Below, one piece after another: positions 8,133 through 15,733 of a DNA stretch of 44,251 bases. The stretch covers positions 1-44,251 of the forward strand of contig SEAY01000015.1 of NCBI GenBank assembly GCA_004144865.1, read 5' to 3'. Position 1 is the stretch's first letter; every line of letters starts with the position of its first letter. The stretch comes from Comamonadaceae bacterium (GTDB lineage: Bacteria > Pseudomonadota > Gammaproteobacteria > Burkholderiales > Burkholderiaceae_C). The notes below the pieces were generated by a model. It did not search any database, had not been told where the DNA came from, and saw only the letters and a list, made by a program, of their open reading frames with translations. The position numbers were made by a program, and so were the translations under genes.

Positions 8133-9020
8133 TCAGGCGTAGTCGAACAGGTTCTCGATGGCGCCGATGCCATCGATCTCGATGCGGAAGCGGTCGCCCG
8201 CGCGCAGCCATTTCGGCGTCGAGAAGCCCATGCCCACGCCGGCCGGCGTGCCGGTGGCGATGATGTCGCCGGGCAGCAGCGTGATGCCACGCGAGCAGGT
8301 CTCGATGAGCGTCGGGATGTCGTACAGCAGGTCGCGCGTGTTGCCGTCCTGGCGCAGCTCCGGCTGGCCATCCTTGGGAATGCACCACCCCTGCACCCGC
8401 AGCGCCCGCGCATCGAGCTGGTCCGCCGTGACGATCCACGGCCCCATGGGGCAGAAGGTGTCGAAGCTCTTGCCCAGCATCCACTGGTGGTGCCGCACCT
8501 GCACGTCGCGCGCGGTCACGTCGTTCACGATGGTGTAGCCGAAGACGTGGTCCATCGCCCGCGCACGGCCGATGTTGCGCCCGCGCTTGCCGATCACGAT
8601 GGCCAGCTCGGACTCGTAGTCGATCTGCTGCGAGATCGCGGGGTCCGGCAGGCGCACCGTGTCGTGCGGGCCGACCACCGTCTCGGGCAGCTTGGTGAAG
8701 ACCATGGGCCACTGGTCCTTCTCGGGCAGGACCTCGCGGAACACCGTGGCAGCGAGCTCCTGCGCGTGGGAGCGGTAGTTGCGCCCGATGCAGAAGATGT
8801 TGCGGCGCGGCTGGGGAATGGGCGCCGCGAGCGTGACGGCCGCGAGCGGCAGGCGCGGCCCGGCCTCGCGCGGCAGCCCCTCGCCGCGCGCCAGGCGCTC
8901 GACGATCTCCAGCACGCCGCGCGCGCCATCGGCCACCGCCAGGGGCGTGACCTCGAGGCCGTCGTCGGACACCGTTCCGGCCTGGAGTCGTCCGCCCCAG
9001 TGCCAACTGCCAATGCGCAT
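8133..9020 (-). CDS. Fumarylacetoacetate hydrolase (FAH) family protein
   Basis: Metal-dependent hydrolase/decarboxylase of the FAH superfamily, 295 residues from ATG 9020 (GGGGGAG upstream). The conserved catalytic domain starts at NIFCIGRNYRSHAQE and includes the metal ligands in DYESELAIVIGK (Glu residues) and NDVTARDVQ (Asp), followed by KSFDTFCPMGPW and the C-terminal LPGDIIATGTPAGVG. The arrangement is that of 2-hydroxyhepta-2,4-diene-1,7-dioate isomerase/acylpyruvase-like members that process ring-cleavage products. It is the first gene of the catabolic operon and faces the divergent TetR regulator across a palindrome-bearing spacer. Exact reaction is not determinable. Confidence 0.88.
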   Translation of the reverse strand: MRIGSWHWGGRLQAGTVSDDGLEVTPLAVADGARGVLEIVERLARGEGLPREAGPRLPLAAVTLAAPIPQPRRNIFCIGRNYRSHAQELAATVFREVLPEKDQWPMVFTKLPETVVGPHDTVRLPDPAISQQIDYESELAIVIGKRGRNIGRARAMDHVFGYTIVNDVTARDVQVRHHQWMLGKSFDTFCPMGPWIVTADQLDARALRVQGWCIPKDGQPELRQDGNTRDLLYDIPTLIETCSRGITLLPGDIIATGTPAGVGMGFSTPKWLRAGDRFRIEIDGIGAIENLFDYA

Positions 9021-9070
9021 GGACTTGTCTCCCCCATCGCCGGTACTTCGCCGCCTTGCGCTTCGGGCGA

Positions 9071-9109
9071 TGGTGAGACACCATGACCATATTGAGACGG
9101 CTGTCTCAA
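9071..9109. promoter_or_regulatory. Candidate TetR operators between FAH operon and regulator
   Basis: Two inverted repeats lie in the 139-bp divergent spacer: TTGAGACGGCTGTCTCAA (9092-9109; perfect 7-bp arms, 4-bp centre) and TGGTGAGACACCA (9071-9083; 5-bp arms, 3-bp centre). The motif GAGAC appears in both. Size and symmetry fit a TetR dimer. On the minus strand the TTGAGA arm could also serve as a -35 element, so binding would block the catabolic operon. Confidence 0.6.
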
Positions 9110-9159
9110 AAGCACCGGAGCATCTTATGCACAAGGTTTCTTGATCGGCAACAAGGAAA

Positions 9160-9855
9160 ATGCGGGGCAGACCCCCGGAGTTACCCTTGCCAAGAAAAAA
9201 GTTGCAACCGACGCAGCCTCTCGTACCGCCGAGCAGCGGCGTGCGGGCGTCGACCTTCAAGCTGCTGCTCGATACCGCGATGGAGCTGATCCAGCAGGAC
9301 GGCCACATCCCCACGGTGGCCGAGGTGGCGGTGCGCTCCAACGTCTCGCGCGCCACCGCCTACCGCTACTTCCCCAGCCGCAGCGCGCTGATCACCAGCG
9401 TGATCGACGCGTCGCTCGAGCCGGTGCGGTCGCTCGCGCCCGACGAGCGCGGCGGCCGCGAGCGCGTGCACGAACTGTTCAAGAAGACGTTCCCGCGTTT
9501 CAAGGAGTTCGAGCCGCAGCTGCGTGCCGCCGCGCAGCTCGCGCTCGAGCAGTGGGCGCTCGAGCGCGCCGGCCTGCTGGAGGAGGAGCCCTACCGCCGC
9601 GGCCACCGCATCCGCATCCTCGAGCACGCGATCGCGCCACTGAAGGGCGAGCTCACGCCCGTGGCGCGCGATCGGCTGCACCGCGCGCTCTCGGTGCTCT
9701 ATGGCATCGAGTCGTACACCATCCTGCGCGACATGTGGGACCTGAGCGACCGCGAGATGGAAAAGACCCTGCTCTGGATGGCCGACGCGCTGATCGATGC
9801 GAGCGTGCGGGAGTCGGGCGAGGCGCCGGGCGCGCGAAGGCAATCCCGCAAGTAG
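9160..9855 (+). CDS. TetR/AcrR family transcriptional regulator
   Basis: DNA-binding regulator of 231 residues. The N-terminal helix-turn-helix is clear: LLLDTAMELIQQDGHIPTVAEVAVRSNVSRATAYRYFPSRSALI (about residues 34-78), followed by a helical ligand domain with no close recognisable subtype. The ATG at 9160 follows AAGGAAA; the basic leader PLPRKK precedes the HTH. It is divergent from the FAH-to-liv operon and is the natural candidate for its repressor, with the catabolic substrate or an intermediate as inducer (inference from position). Confidence 0.9.
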   Translation: MRGRPPELPLPRKKLQPTQPLVPPSSGVRASTFKLLLDTAMELIQQDGHIPTVAEVAVRSNVSRATAYRYFPSRSALITSVIDASLEPVRSLAPDERGGRERVHELFKKTFPRFKEFEPQLRAAAQLALEQWALERAGLLEEEPYRRGHRIRILEHAIAPLKGELTPVARDRLHRALSVLYGIESYTILRDMWDLSDREMEKTLLWMADALIDASVRESGEAPGARRQSRK

Positions 9856-9928
9856 CCGCACGTGACGCGGTGGACATGTTTGTCACGCCCTGTCCATCGC
9901 TGGACGGTCGCGCATCGGCGAAGCCGCC

Positions 9929-9970
9929 TTGATAAGGGTCAACCTTTGCGCAGGGCGAGCGTCTAATGTC
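9929..9970 (+). promoter_or_regulatory. FNR/ANR-like box with class II promoter layout upstream of the histidine kinase
   Basis: TTGATAAGGGTCAA at 9929-9942 differs from the FNR consensus TTGAT-N4-ATCAA at one base. A -10-like CTAATG/TAATGT lies at about 9963-9969, so the box centre falls near -41 from the expected start (about 9977), which is the spacing of FNR class II promoters. A strong AAGGAGG and the kinase ATG (9992) follow. Confidence 0.55.
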
Positions 9971-9991
9971 TGCATACCCAAGGAGGCCGAC

Positions 9992-10894
9992 ATGTTCAGG
10001 CAACTCGCTGCGCCTTTCACACTCGCTCCCATGATCCTCCGGGCTCCCGGTGGCAGCCCGGCACCGGCAGTCACGGGCCAGTTGCTGGCGGCCATGGATC
10101 GCGCCGGGAAAGACAGGGCGCGTGCCGACACGCCGTCGCGCGCGCTGCAGGCCCTGGTGCAGGCCAACGCCCGGCTGGTACGCGACGCGCGGCAGTCCGA
10201 GCAGGATGCGGCCGAAGCAAGGCGGCGGCAGGCGGCGTTCCTGGTGACCATCGCGCACGAACTGCGCAACCCGCTGCTGCCGCTGCGGCTCGCGGCCCGC
10301 TCCCTCGAGCACGCCCACCACGACGCGGCGCAGATGGACACCCTGCTGGCCACCATCAACAGCCAGGTCGATCACATCGGCCGCCTGATCAACGACCTGC
10401 TCGACAGCGCAGCCGCCGATGCGGGCCGCTTGCGGCTGCAGTGCATGCCGGTGGCGCTGGGAGGCGTGCTGGACACGGCGATGGCGGTCTGCCGGCCCGC
10501 CATGGAGGCGCGGCGCCACCAGTTCACGAGTTCCTGCACCTCGGCGCCACTCCCGCTGGAGGGCGATCCGGTGCGGCTGGTGCAGGTGTTCGTCAACCTG
10601 CTGCAGAACGCGGCCAAGTACACGCCCGAGGGCGGGCGCGTGTCGCTGCGTTGCGAGCGCCGCGGCCGCATCGCGGTCGTCACGATCGCGGACAACGGCA
10701 TGGGCATAGGCGCGGCGGCGTTGCCGCGCCTGTTCAAGATGTTCGCGCAGGAAGAGGAGGGCCCCGGCGGCCTGGGCATCGGCCTGGCGCTGGTCAAGCA
10801 GCTGGTCACCGCCCACGGCGGCAGCGTCAGCGCCCGCAGCGCCGGCAAGGGCAAGGGCAGCGAGTTCGTGGTGACGCTGCCCTGCAGCGCCTGA
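9992..10894 (+). CDS. Soluble sensor histidine kinase (HisKA-HATPase)
   Basis: 300 residues. The first 80 residues are mostly helical (ALQALVQANARLVRDARQSEQDAAEARRRQ, a probable coiled coil). Then come the H box IAHELRNPL with phospho-acceptor His89, N box NLLQNAAKYTPEGG, G1 DNGMGIG, F box LFKMFAQ and G2 GGLGIGLALVKQL. No membrane segment and no PAS/GAF sensor domain are visible, so the signal must come through the short N-terminus or a partner. The start at 9992 is chosen because AAGGAGG lies 6 nt upstream; an upstream TTG at 9929 would start inside the FNR-like box. No response regulator is adjacent: it is an orphan kinase. Confidence 0.9.
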   Translation: MFRQLAAPFTLAPMILRAPGGSPAPAVTGQLLAAMDRAGKDRARADTPSRALQALVQANARLVRDARQSEQDAAEARRRQAAFLVTIAHELRNPLLPLRLAARSLEHAHHDAAQMDTLLATINSQVDHIGRLINDLLDSAAADAGRLRLQCMPVALGGVLDTAMAVCRPAMEARRHQFTSSCTSAPLPLEGDPVRLVQVFVNLLQNAAKYTPEGGRVSLRCERRGRIAVVTIADNGMGIGAAALPRLFKMFAQEEEGPGGLGIGLALVKQLVTAHGGSVSARSAGKGKGSEFVVTLPCSA

Positions 10895-10942
10895 AGCCGG
10901 CGGAAAGCGCGTCTGCGCGGGGCGCGATCGGCGCCGCCGCGC

Positions 10943-11560
10943 CTAGCGGCGCCGGCGCCAGCTTTCGTGCGTGATGCGCCAGCCGTCGTCGGTGCGCCGC
11001 AGCCGCAGCGTCTTGTAGCCGACGTCGCGGTAGCGGCCCTGCTCGAAGTGTTGCAGGAAGCGCGCCTCGGCCACCTCGTTGCTCACCTGTTTCCACTGCA
11101 CGTCGCTGATGCGCACGGTGATGCCTCCGGCGGCGAACCTCCGCCTTCTGTCCTGCTCCCAGGCCTTGCGCGCCCGGCCCGTCCCTTTGAAGCGCGGGTC
11201 ATAGGCGCGGACGTAGCGGTCGATGTCGCCGGCCTGCCAGGCTTGCTGCCAGTCCAGCAGCGCCTGCTGCAGCGCGCGTGCACGCGCGGTCTCGGGATCG
11301 TCGCGGGCGTCCGTCGGCTGCGGCTTCGGCACCGCTGAAGGCGGGGGTGCCGAAGCCGACTGGCCGGCGGCCACCAGGCTGGGCCCCGCCTCGGGCACCG
11401 CCTTCGACAGGGCGAGCAGGCTGTCGGGCACCACCGCCGTCGGCGAGATCGAGGGGCCCTCCTTGGGCGGCAGCCGCTGCTGGGGCGGGTAGGCCACGCA
11501 GGCGGACAACGTGAGGAGGAGGGCTGCGATGCCGGTCCATTGCATGCACTTGCGGTCCAT
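10943..11560 (-). CDS. Lipoprotein with C-terminal NTF2/SnoaL-like domain
   Basis: 205 residues. The N-terminus MQWTGIAALLLTLSAC is a lipoprotein signal with lipobox LSAC. A Pro/Ala/Ser-rich linker follows to about residue 90. The C-terminal about 100 residues (LQQALLDWQQAWQAGDIDRYVRAYDPRFKG...VEARFLQ-like...KTLRLRRTDDGWRITHESW) match the pattern of NTF2-like/Cds6-type domains often appended to L,D-transpeptidase-related or cell-envelope proteins. The ATG at 11560 has GAGGCAAC upstream. It is convergent with the kinase; the 48-bp gap holds a GC-rich inverted repeat (GGCGCC-rich) without a T-tract. Function unknown; envelope role inferred. Confidence 0.75.
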   Translation of the reverse strand: MDRKCMQWTGIAALLLTLSACVAYPPQQRLPPKEGPSISPTAVVPDSLLALSKAVPEAGPSLVAAGQSASAPPPSAVPKPQPTDARDDPETARARALQQALLDWQQAWQAGDIDRYVRAYDPRFKGTGRARKAWEQDRRRRFAAGGITVRISDVQWKQVSNEVAEARFLQHFEQGRYRDVGYKTLRLRRTDDGWRITHESWRRRR

Positions 11561-11683
11561 GAAGTTGCCTCGATGCGGGCGCGCGGGTGGCCCAGCGGTA
11601 AGTTACTCCATCTGCCCGCCTTGCAGGAGATTTCTGCACGGATGAGCACGCCGGGCACGCAGCCGGCGGTGGCGGCGGCGCGC

Positions 11684-13096
11684 CTACTTGCCGATGCAGA
11701 ACCGGCTGAAGATCACGCCCAGCAGGTCGTCGGCGCTGAACTCGCCGGTGATCTCGGACAGGGCGTTCTGCGCCAGGCGCAGCTCCTCGGCCAGCAGGTC
11801 CAGCGACTGCGCCTGCAGCGCGATCAGCGCCGCCGCTTCCATGAGGTGCGCATCGACGCGGCGCAAGGCATGCAGGTGGCGCTCGCGCGCGATGAACACG
11901 CCTTCGGGGGCGGCCTGCCAGCCGGCGATCTCGAGGAGCTTCTTGCGCAGGGCATCGAGTCCGCTGCCTGTCTTGGCCGACAACGTCATTCCCGCGGAGG
12001 CGGGAATCCAGGGCTTCCGCTCCCGGTCTTCAACGCCCTGGGTCCCCGCCTGCGCGGGAACGACGACGTCTGCCTTGTTCCACACGTCGATGACGGGGAC
12101 GTCGGCAGGCAGGCGCTGCGCGATCGCCGCGTCCGCCGCGCGATAGTCGTCGGCCGAGGCCCGCGTCAGGTCGTGCAGGAACACCACCGCGTCCGCCTTC
12201 TCGATCTGCCCCCACGCGCGCTCGATGCCGATCTGCTCCACGGTGTCCGCGCCTTCGCGCAGGCCCGCGGTGTCCACCACGTGCAGGGGCACGCCCTCGA
12301 TCTGGATGGTCTGGCGCACCACGTCGCGCGTGGTGCCGGGAATCGGCGTGACGATGGCGAGCTCCGCGCCGGCCAGCGCGTTGAGCAGCGAACTCTTGCC
12401 CGCATTCGGCTGGCCCGCGATCACCACGTTGATGCCCTCGCGCAGCAGCGCACCCTGGTGCGCGCGCTGCATCACGCGCGCCAGGTTGGCCTGCAGGCGA
12501 TCGAGCTGCCCCTGCGCGTCGGCCTTCTGCAGGAAGTCGATCTCCTCCTCGGGAAAGTCCAGCGTCGCCTCCACCAGCATGCGCAGGTGCACCAGCGCGT
12601 CCTTGAGCGCAAGGATCTCGCGCGAGAACTCGCCGGCCAGCGAACGCGTGGCGCTGCGCGCGGCGGCTTCGGTGCTGGCATCGATCAGGTCGGCGATGGC
12701 CTCGGCCTGCGCGAGGTCCAGCTTGCCGTTGAGGAAGGCGCGCTGCGTGAACTCGCCGGGCTCCGCCACGCGCAGCGCCATCGCCGCACCGGCCTCGAGG
12801 CAGCGCGCCAGCAGCAGCTGCAGCACCACCGGCCCGCCGTGCGCCTGCAGCTCCAGCACGTCCTCGCCGGTGTAGGAGTGCGGGGCTGGGAAGTGGATCG
12901 CCAGGCCCTGGTCGATCGCGCTGCCGTCGCTGGCGCGAAAGGGCCCGTACACCGCGCTGCGCGGCGGCAGGTCGCGCGCGCACACCGCTTCGATGATGGG
13001 CCGCACATCCTTCGCCGAGACCCGCACGATGCCGACGGCGCCGCGGCCGGGGGCGGTGGCGATGGCGGCGATGGGCTGGTCGAGGCGGGCGAGCAT
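11684..13096 (-). CDS. mnmE: tRNA modification GTPase MnmE with in-frame repeat insertion
   Basis: With MnmG it makes the 5-carboxymethylaminomethyl group on wobble uridine of tRNAs. 470 residues from ATG 13096 (AGGA about 6 nt upstream). The N-terminal folate-binding domain begins [28 protein letters not shown]; the G domain has G1 GQPNAGKSS (about 228-236, with the potassium-binding Asn), DTAGLRE (G3), NKAD (G4) and SAKTG (G5); the C-terminus ends FCIGK with the catalytic Cys. Oddity: residues about 344-371 between G4 and G5 are encoded by a family 1 palindromic repeat pair (11984-12065) reading [10 protein letters not shown]...[10 protein letters not shown]. All catalytic motifs are intact, so the protein is presumably functional. 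MnmE is usually about 450-465 residues, which fits an insertion partly replacing a variable loop. Confidence 0.96.
   Translation of the reverse strand: MLARLDQPIAAIATAPGRGAVGIVRVSAKDVRPIIEAVCARDLPPRSAVYGPFRASDGSAIDQGLAIHFPAPHSYTGEDVLELQAHGGPVVLQLLLARCLEAGAAMALRVAEPGEFTQRAFLNGKLDLAQAEAIADLIDASTEAAARSATRSLAGEFSREILALKDALVHLRMLVEATLDFPEEEIDFLQKADAQGQLDRLQANLARVMQRAHQGALLREGINVVIAGQPNAGKSSLLNALAGAELAIVTPIPGTTRDVVRQTIQIEGVPLHVVDTAGLREGADTVEQIGIERAWGQIEKADAVVFLHDLTRASADDYRAADAAIAQRLPADVPVIDVWNKADVVVPAQAGTQGVEDRERKPWIPASAGMTLSAKTGSGLDALRKKLLEIAGWQAAPEGVFIARERHLHALRRVDAHLMEAAALIALQAQSLDLLAEELRLAQNALSEITGEFSADDLLGVIFSRFCIGK
11984..12065. repeat. Palindromic repeat pair, family 1, inside mnmE
   Basis: Half-unit at 11984-12013 (CGTCATTCCCGCGG...CCAGGG) and an inverted half-unit at 12036-12065 (CCCTGGGTCCCCGCC...ACGACG), with a 22-bp spacer. 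It keeps the mnmE reading frame. Same unit as at 4565, 13108, 15211, 15503 and 17470. Confidence 0.9.
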
Positions 13097-13107
13097 GTTC
13101 CTATTCT

Positions 13108-13137
13108 CGTCATTCCCGCGCAGGCGGGAATCCAGGG
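13108..13137. repeat. Solo half-unit, family 1, immediately upstream of mnmE
   Basis: A single 30-bp unit (CGTCATTCCCGCGCAGGCGG...CCAGGG) ends 11 bp from the mnmE start codon. It lies between that start and the yidC terminator, so it occupies most of the space available for an mnmE promoter. Confidence 0.85.
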
Positions 13138-13143
13138 CGTCGC

Positions 13144-13172
13144 AAAGAAAAAGGGCGGCCCGCGCCGCCCTT
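13144..13172 (-). terminator. Rho-independent terminator after yidC
   Basis: Stem AAGGGCGGC / GCCGCCCTT (13151-13159 with 13164-13172) with a 4-nt loop; on the minus strand it is followed by TTTTCTTT. It lies 45 nt beyond the yidC stop and should end the rpmH-rnpA-yidD-yidC transcript. Confidence 0.8.
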
Positions 13173-13216
13173 CCTGGTCGCTGGGGTGCGCTTCCGCGCA
13201 ACCCAGCCTACGGGGA

Positions 13217-14935
13217 TTACTTCTTTTCCGCCGCCTTGCCCAGTTTCGGCAGGTTGAACTCCGGCGGCACGCCCATGCGGGTGTTGATCAGCCACTGCTG
13301 CGCGATCGAGAGCACGTTGTTCGTGATCCAGTACAGCACCAGGCCGGCCGGGAAGAAGAAGAACATCACCGAGAAGATCAGCGGCATGAACCACATCATC
13401 TTGGCCTGCATCGGATCCGGCGGCACCGGGTTCAGCGCGGTCTGCAGCAGCGTGGTGAGCGTCATCACCACCGGCAGGATGAAATACGGGTCCGGGCTCG
13501 AGAGGTCACGGATCCAGCCGATCCACGGCGCGTTGCGCATCTCCACCGAGGACAGCAGCACCCAGTAGAGCGCGATGAACACGGGGATCTGCACCAGGAT
13601 CGGCAGGCACCCGCCGATCGGGTTGACCTTCTCCTCGCGGTAGATGCGCATCATCTCCTGCTGCATCTGCTGCGGGTTGTCCTTGTGGCGCTCCCGCATG
13701 GCCATCACCTTCGGGTTGATGGCCTTCATCTTGGCCATGCTCTGGTAACCCTTGGCCTGCAGCCAGTAGAAGGCGATCTTGATCAGGAACACCAGGGCCA
13801 CGATGGACCAGCCCCAGTTGCCGATGAAGCCGTGCAGCTTGTCGAGCAGCCAGTACAGCGGCTTGGACAGGATGGTGAGCATCCCGTAGTCCTTCACCAG
13901 GTCGAGGCCGGGATAGATCTGCTCCAGGCGCTTTTCTTCCTGCGGGCCGGCGTAGAAGGTGCTGTCGATGGCCTGCGTGCTGCCCGGCGCCACGGCGGGC
14001 ACGGGCGCGATCATGCCCACGGAATACAGGTTGGCGTCGACCTTGCGCGCGAACAGGTCGCGCTTGAGGTTGTCCGGCAGGATCCAGGCGCTGGCGAAGT
14101 AGTGCTGCACCATGGCCACGTAGCCGGTGTTGGCGCTCTTCTCGAATTCGGCCTTGTTCTTCTCGATGTCGCTGAACTCGATCTTCTGGAACTTCTGCGC
14201 CTCGGTGTAGACGGCCGGGCCGGTGAAGGTCGAATAGAAGGACGATTCGCCCGGCAGCGGGTTGCCGTCACGCGTGAGCTGGACGTACAGCTGCGGCGAC
14301 ACGGGCGCGCCGCCGGCATTGACGATCTCGTGGCGCACGCCCACCGCGTACTGGCCGCGCTTCAAGGTGTAGGTCTTCACCAGCTTCACGCCGTTTTGCA
14401 CCGGCGACTCGAAGCGCACGACCAGGTCTTCGCGGCCGTCCATCAGCGTGCGCTCGCCGGTGGTGACGGTCATCGGCGTCTTGTGGTTGGGGAAGTCGCC
14501 GCCGATCAGGCCGCTTTGCGCCAGGTAGACGCGGTTCGCGCTCTGGTCCAGCAGCACGAAGGGCTCGCCGCGCTTGGCGCCGTCGATCTTCGGGAATTCG
14601 GTGTGGATCACCGAGCCGCCTTCGGTGTCGAAGGTCACGCGGATCACGTCGGTGCTGACCGTCACGCGCTCGCGCGGGGTGGCGGGCGCACCCGCGGCCG
14701 GCGCACCGGGCACGGCACCCGGCGAAGCCGGCGTGGCCGCAGCGGTGGTGGTGGGCGCCGGCACCGCGCCGGGCGAGGCCGACGGCGCGCTGGCGGGCGC
14801 CGCGGCGGTGGCCGCCGGTTTGCCCGAGGGGAAGAAGGTCGCCTGCTTGCCGTTGTAGACCTGCCATTGGTCCCACAGCATCACCAGCGAGAAGCCGAAG
14901 ATCACCCAGAGGATGGTGCGGCGGATGTCGGTCAT
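13217..14935 (-). CDS. yidC: Membrane protein insertase YidC
   Basis: Inner-membrane insertase, Sec-dependent and independent, 572 residues. N-terminal membrane anchor RRTILWVIFGFSLVMLWDQW, then an Ala/Pro/Gly-rich linker (about residues 40-85), the periplasmic beta-sandwich domain (VTFDTEGGSVIHTEFPK onward) and the C-terminal 60KD_IMP membrane core: GWSIVALVFLIKIAFYWLQAKGYQSMAKMK, NPIGGCLPILVQIPVFIALYWVL and WITNNVLSIAQQWLI. The ATG overlaps the yidD stop (ATGA at 14932-14935), the classic rpmH-rnpA-yidD-yidC operon. A terminator follows. No anomalies. Confidence 0.97.
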   Translation of the reverse strand: MTDIRRTILWVIFGFSLVMLWDQWQVYNGKQATFFPSGKPAATAAAPASAPSASPGAVPAPTTTAAATPASPGAVPGAPAAGAPATPRERVTVSTDVIRVTFDTEGGSVIHTEFPKIDGAKRGEPFVLLDQSANRVYLAQSGLIGGDFPNHKTPMTVTTGERTLMDGREDLVVRFESPVQNGVKLVKTYTLKRGQYAVGVRHEIVNAGGAPVSPQLYVQLTRDGNPLPGESSFYSTFTGPAVYTEAQKFQKIEFSDIEKNKAEFEKSANTGYVAMVQHYFASAWILPDNLKRDLFARKVDANLYSVGMIAPVPAVAPGSTQAIDSTFYAGPQEEKRLEQIYPGLDLVKDYGMLTILSKPLYWLLDKLHGFIGNWGWSIVALVFLIKIAFYWLQAKGYQSMAKMKAINPKVMAMRERHKDNPQQMQQEMMRIYREEKVNPIGGCLPILVQIPVFIALYWVLLSSVEMRNAPWIGWIRDLSSPDPYFILPVVMTLTTLLQTALNPVPPDPMQAKMMWFMPLIFSVMFFFFPAGLVLYWITNNVLSIAQQWLINTRMGVPPEFNLPKLGKAAEKK

Positions 14936-15204
14936 GGAAGTTTCTTCTCTTGGAGGACCCAGCGGCTGAACAGCCGGGGCTTGGCGTCGGGAACGGGATC
15001 ATGCCCGCCCTCGCACCAGGGATGGCAGCGCGCCAGGCGCGCCAGCGTGAGGTAGGTGCCCGCACCCGCGCCGTGGCGCTGCAGGGCCTCGAGGGAATAC
15101 GCGGAGCAGGTGGGCGTGAAGCGGCAGGCCGACCCCAGCCACGGCGAGAGCACCAGGCGGTAGCCCTTGACCAGGGCGATGAGGAGGCGCTGGACCGGGT
15201 TCAT
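14932..15204 (-). CDS. yidD: Membrane protein insertion efficiency factor YidD
   Basis: Small membrane-associated factor that helps YidC-dependent insertion, 90 residues. It carries the family signature GYRLVLSPWLGSACRFTPTCSAYSLEAL with the conserved cysteines, then RLARCHPWCEGGHDPVP. Its ATG (15202-15204) overlaps the rnpA TGA (ATGA), and its stop overlaps yidC, so all three are translationally coupled. Confidence 0.96.
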   Translation of the reverse strand: MNPVQRLLIALVKGYRLVLSPWLGSACRFTPTCSAYSLEALQRHGAGAGTYLTLARLARCHPWCEGGHDPVPDAKPRLFSRWVLQEKKLP

Positions 15205-15689
15205 GGGGAGCCCCGGGTCCCCGCCTGCGCGGGGATGACGGATGGCGCGCGTTCGAACAACTGCAGCAGCTCGCCGCGCACGGCGGCCTTCAGCGCCTCG
15301 GACCAGGCGCTGGGGAACTGCTTGCGCGCGAATTCCGACCGCAGCCGCACCACGTGGGCGGCGGCGGGCAGGCGCGCGGCGAAGGCTTCGCTCACGTTGT
15401 AGACCTGGCGCTTGATGCCGTTGCGGGTGACCGCGCGTTTCGCCCAGCGCTTGGGCACCACCACGCCCATCCACGGCTCGTCCTGGACAGCAAACAGGAG
15501 TCTGTCATTCCCGCGGAGGCGGGAATCCAGGGCATCCGGAAGATCCTGGGTCCCCGCCTGCGCGGGGACGACGGCTTGGGCGGACGGCGCGGGGAACGCT
15601 GCGCGGTGCAGCACGAAGTGCGCGGTCCGGGAGACGGTGCCTCCTGCCATCGCTGCCTCGAACTGTGCCCGGGTCTTGAGCCGCTGCAC
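15201..15689 (-). CDS. rnpA: Ribonuclease P protein component with two repeat-derived segments
   Basis: Protein subunit of RNase P (tRNA 5' maturation). From GTG 15689 (VQRLKTRAQFEAAMAGG) it has 162 residues against about 120 usual. The core is present: HFVLHR, MGVVVPKRWAKRAVTRN and the RNA-binding helix RNGIKRQVYNVSEAF. Oddities: residues about 39-62 ([10 protein letters not shown]...LDSRLRGND) come from a palindromic repeat pair at 15503-15574, placed between the N-terminal strand and LLFAVQDEPW; and the last 13 residues (SVIPAQAGTRGSP) plus the approach to the stop come from a solo unit at 15211-15240. The start is less certain because no clear ribosome site is seen, but no ATG fits. The gene sits between rpmH and yidD as expected. 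Confidence 0.9.
   Translation of the reverse strand: MQRLKTRAQFEAAMAGGTVSRTAHFVLHRAAFPAPSAQAVVPAQAGTQDLPDALDSRLRGNDRLLFAVQDEPWMGVVVPKRWAKRAVTRNGIKRQVYNVSEAFAARLPAAAHVVRLRSEFARKQFPSAWSEALKAAVRGELLQLFERAPSVIPAQAGTRGSP
15211..15240. repeat. Solo half-unit, family 1, encoding the RnpA C-terminus
   Basis: A 30-bp unit (CCCGGGTCCCCGCCTGCGCG...GATGACG) is read on the minus strand as VIPAQAGTRG just before the rnpA stop, and lies 7 bp before the yidD start codon. Confidence 0.85.
15503..15574. repeat. Palindromic repeat pair, family 1, inside rnpA
   Basis: Half-unit 15503-15532 (TGTCATTCCCGCGGAGGCGG...CAGGG) and an inverted half-unit 15545-15574 (CCTGGGTCCCCGCCTGCGCG...ACGACGG), spacer 12 bp. It is read in frame by rnpA. 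Confidence 0.9.
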
Positions 15690-15733
15690 GGCGGGCAGGC
15701 GCAGGAAAGCGCTTGCTTGGCGACGCGGGGCGC

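Noticed and set aside
9929-9991. Upstream TTG start for the soluble histidine kinase
   Set aside because: It would begin inside an FNR-like box and has no ribosome site, while ATG 9992 follows AAGGAGG.
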